Origin: Neocallimastix lanati (nom. inval.)
Taxonomy: Eukaryota; Neocallimastigomycota; Neocallimastigomycetes; Neocallimastigales; Neocallimastigaceae
DNA length: 43,500 nucleotides
Reading direction: 5' to 3'
Assembly: GCA_016946835.1 (NCBI GenBank)
Contig: JACVTC010000049.1
Location: 1-43,500, forward strand
Shown here: positions 43,275 to 43,500 of the stretch, in pieces
Layout of the letters: every line of letters starts with the position of its first letter
Position numbering within the stretch: position 1 is the first letter of the stretch
Made by a program: the position numbers and the translations under genes
The notes under the pieces: model-generated
Told to the model about the DNA's origin: nothing
Seen by the model: only the letters and a program-made list of their open reading frames with translations
Database searches by the model: none

Positions 43275-43500
43275 TGTAAGAAATACAAATAAATTTATTA
43301 ATAATTTATTTACATTTCTCAGTTATTATAATTTATTTAACTTAATATTTATTTATTCATTTAATAATATAGTCATTTTATTTAACTTTATATTTATTTA
43401 TACACTTAGTAATTATATTTATTTTATTTAATTTATAATTATTTATTCACTTATATTTATATATTAGTTAGAAAACAATATTAAGGTTTTCCCAAGTTAA
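43275..43500 (+). repeat. possible start of another LTR (LTR-C/E family)
   Basis: It begins TGTAAGAAAT, like LTR-C and its 3' copy, and ends at the window edge in agaaaacaatattaaggttttcc, similar to a block inside LTR-C (about 21395-21425). The spacing between the two matches is shorter than in LTR-C. Cut off by the window. Confidence 0.35.

Overview
The window is a very AT-rich eukaryotic segment (about one base in five is G or C by eye) with many long homopolymer A/T runs and Asn-rich proteins. I see no host gene: everything that codes is Ty3/gypsy-type LTR retrotransposon. Chromodomain integrase, extreme AT bias and Asn runs fit an early-diverging fungus such as an anaerobic gut fungus (Neocallimastigomycota). 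That placement is inference; another AT-rich eukaryote is possible.

Layout. (1) 1-96 and 6941-7052 are two pieces of one LTR (LTR-A), split by element E1 (97-6940, minus), a chromovirus with one intact Gag-Pol ORF, near-identical 640-bp LTRs and a 5-bp target duplication. (2) E2 (7057-18348, minus) is a long Ty3-like element with separate gag and pol; its left LTR carries a tRNA-derived SINE (7321-7779) and its pol has a 1-nt frameshift in RT. LTR-A, E2 and a further solo LTR (LTR-B, 18353-19033) sit end to end, separated each time by the same four bases GTAT. (3) 19038-22405 is AT-rich with two diverged copies of another LTR family (LTR-E from 19891, LTR-C from 20894). LTR-C is the 5' LTR of E5 (plus), a degenerate single-ORF element with a deletion in the integrase zinc finger and a solo LTR (LTR-D, 26567-27340) inserted in its last codons. 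(4) E3 (28008-35321, plus) looks intact: LTRs differing at one base, primer site, gag, pol, polypurine tract and 4-bp target duplication. (5) E4 (36242-43270, minus) has the same gag/pol layout but two in-frame stops in pol. (6) 43275-43500 looks like the beginning of another LTR of the LTR-C/E family.

How it works together. E2, E3 and E4 all separate gag from pol by a -1 frame change. All three have a canonical slippery heptamer (TTTAAAC or AAAAAAC) exactly 8 nt before an 18-nt GGGAG...CTCCC hairpin, placed at the gag stop codon. E4, and more weakly E3, can also form an H-type pseudoknot. E1 and E5 instead fuse Gag to Pol in one frame. The window therefore shows two expression strategies, repeated nesting, and stages of decay from possibly active (E1, E3) to broken (E2, E4, E5).
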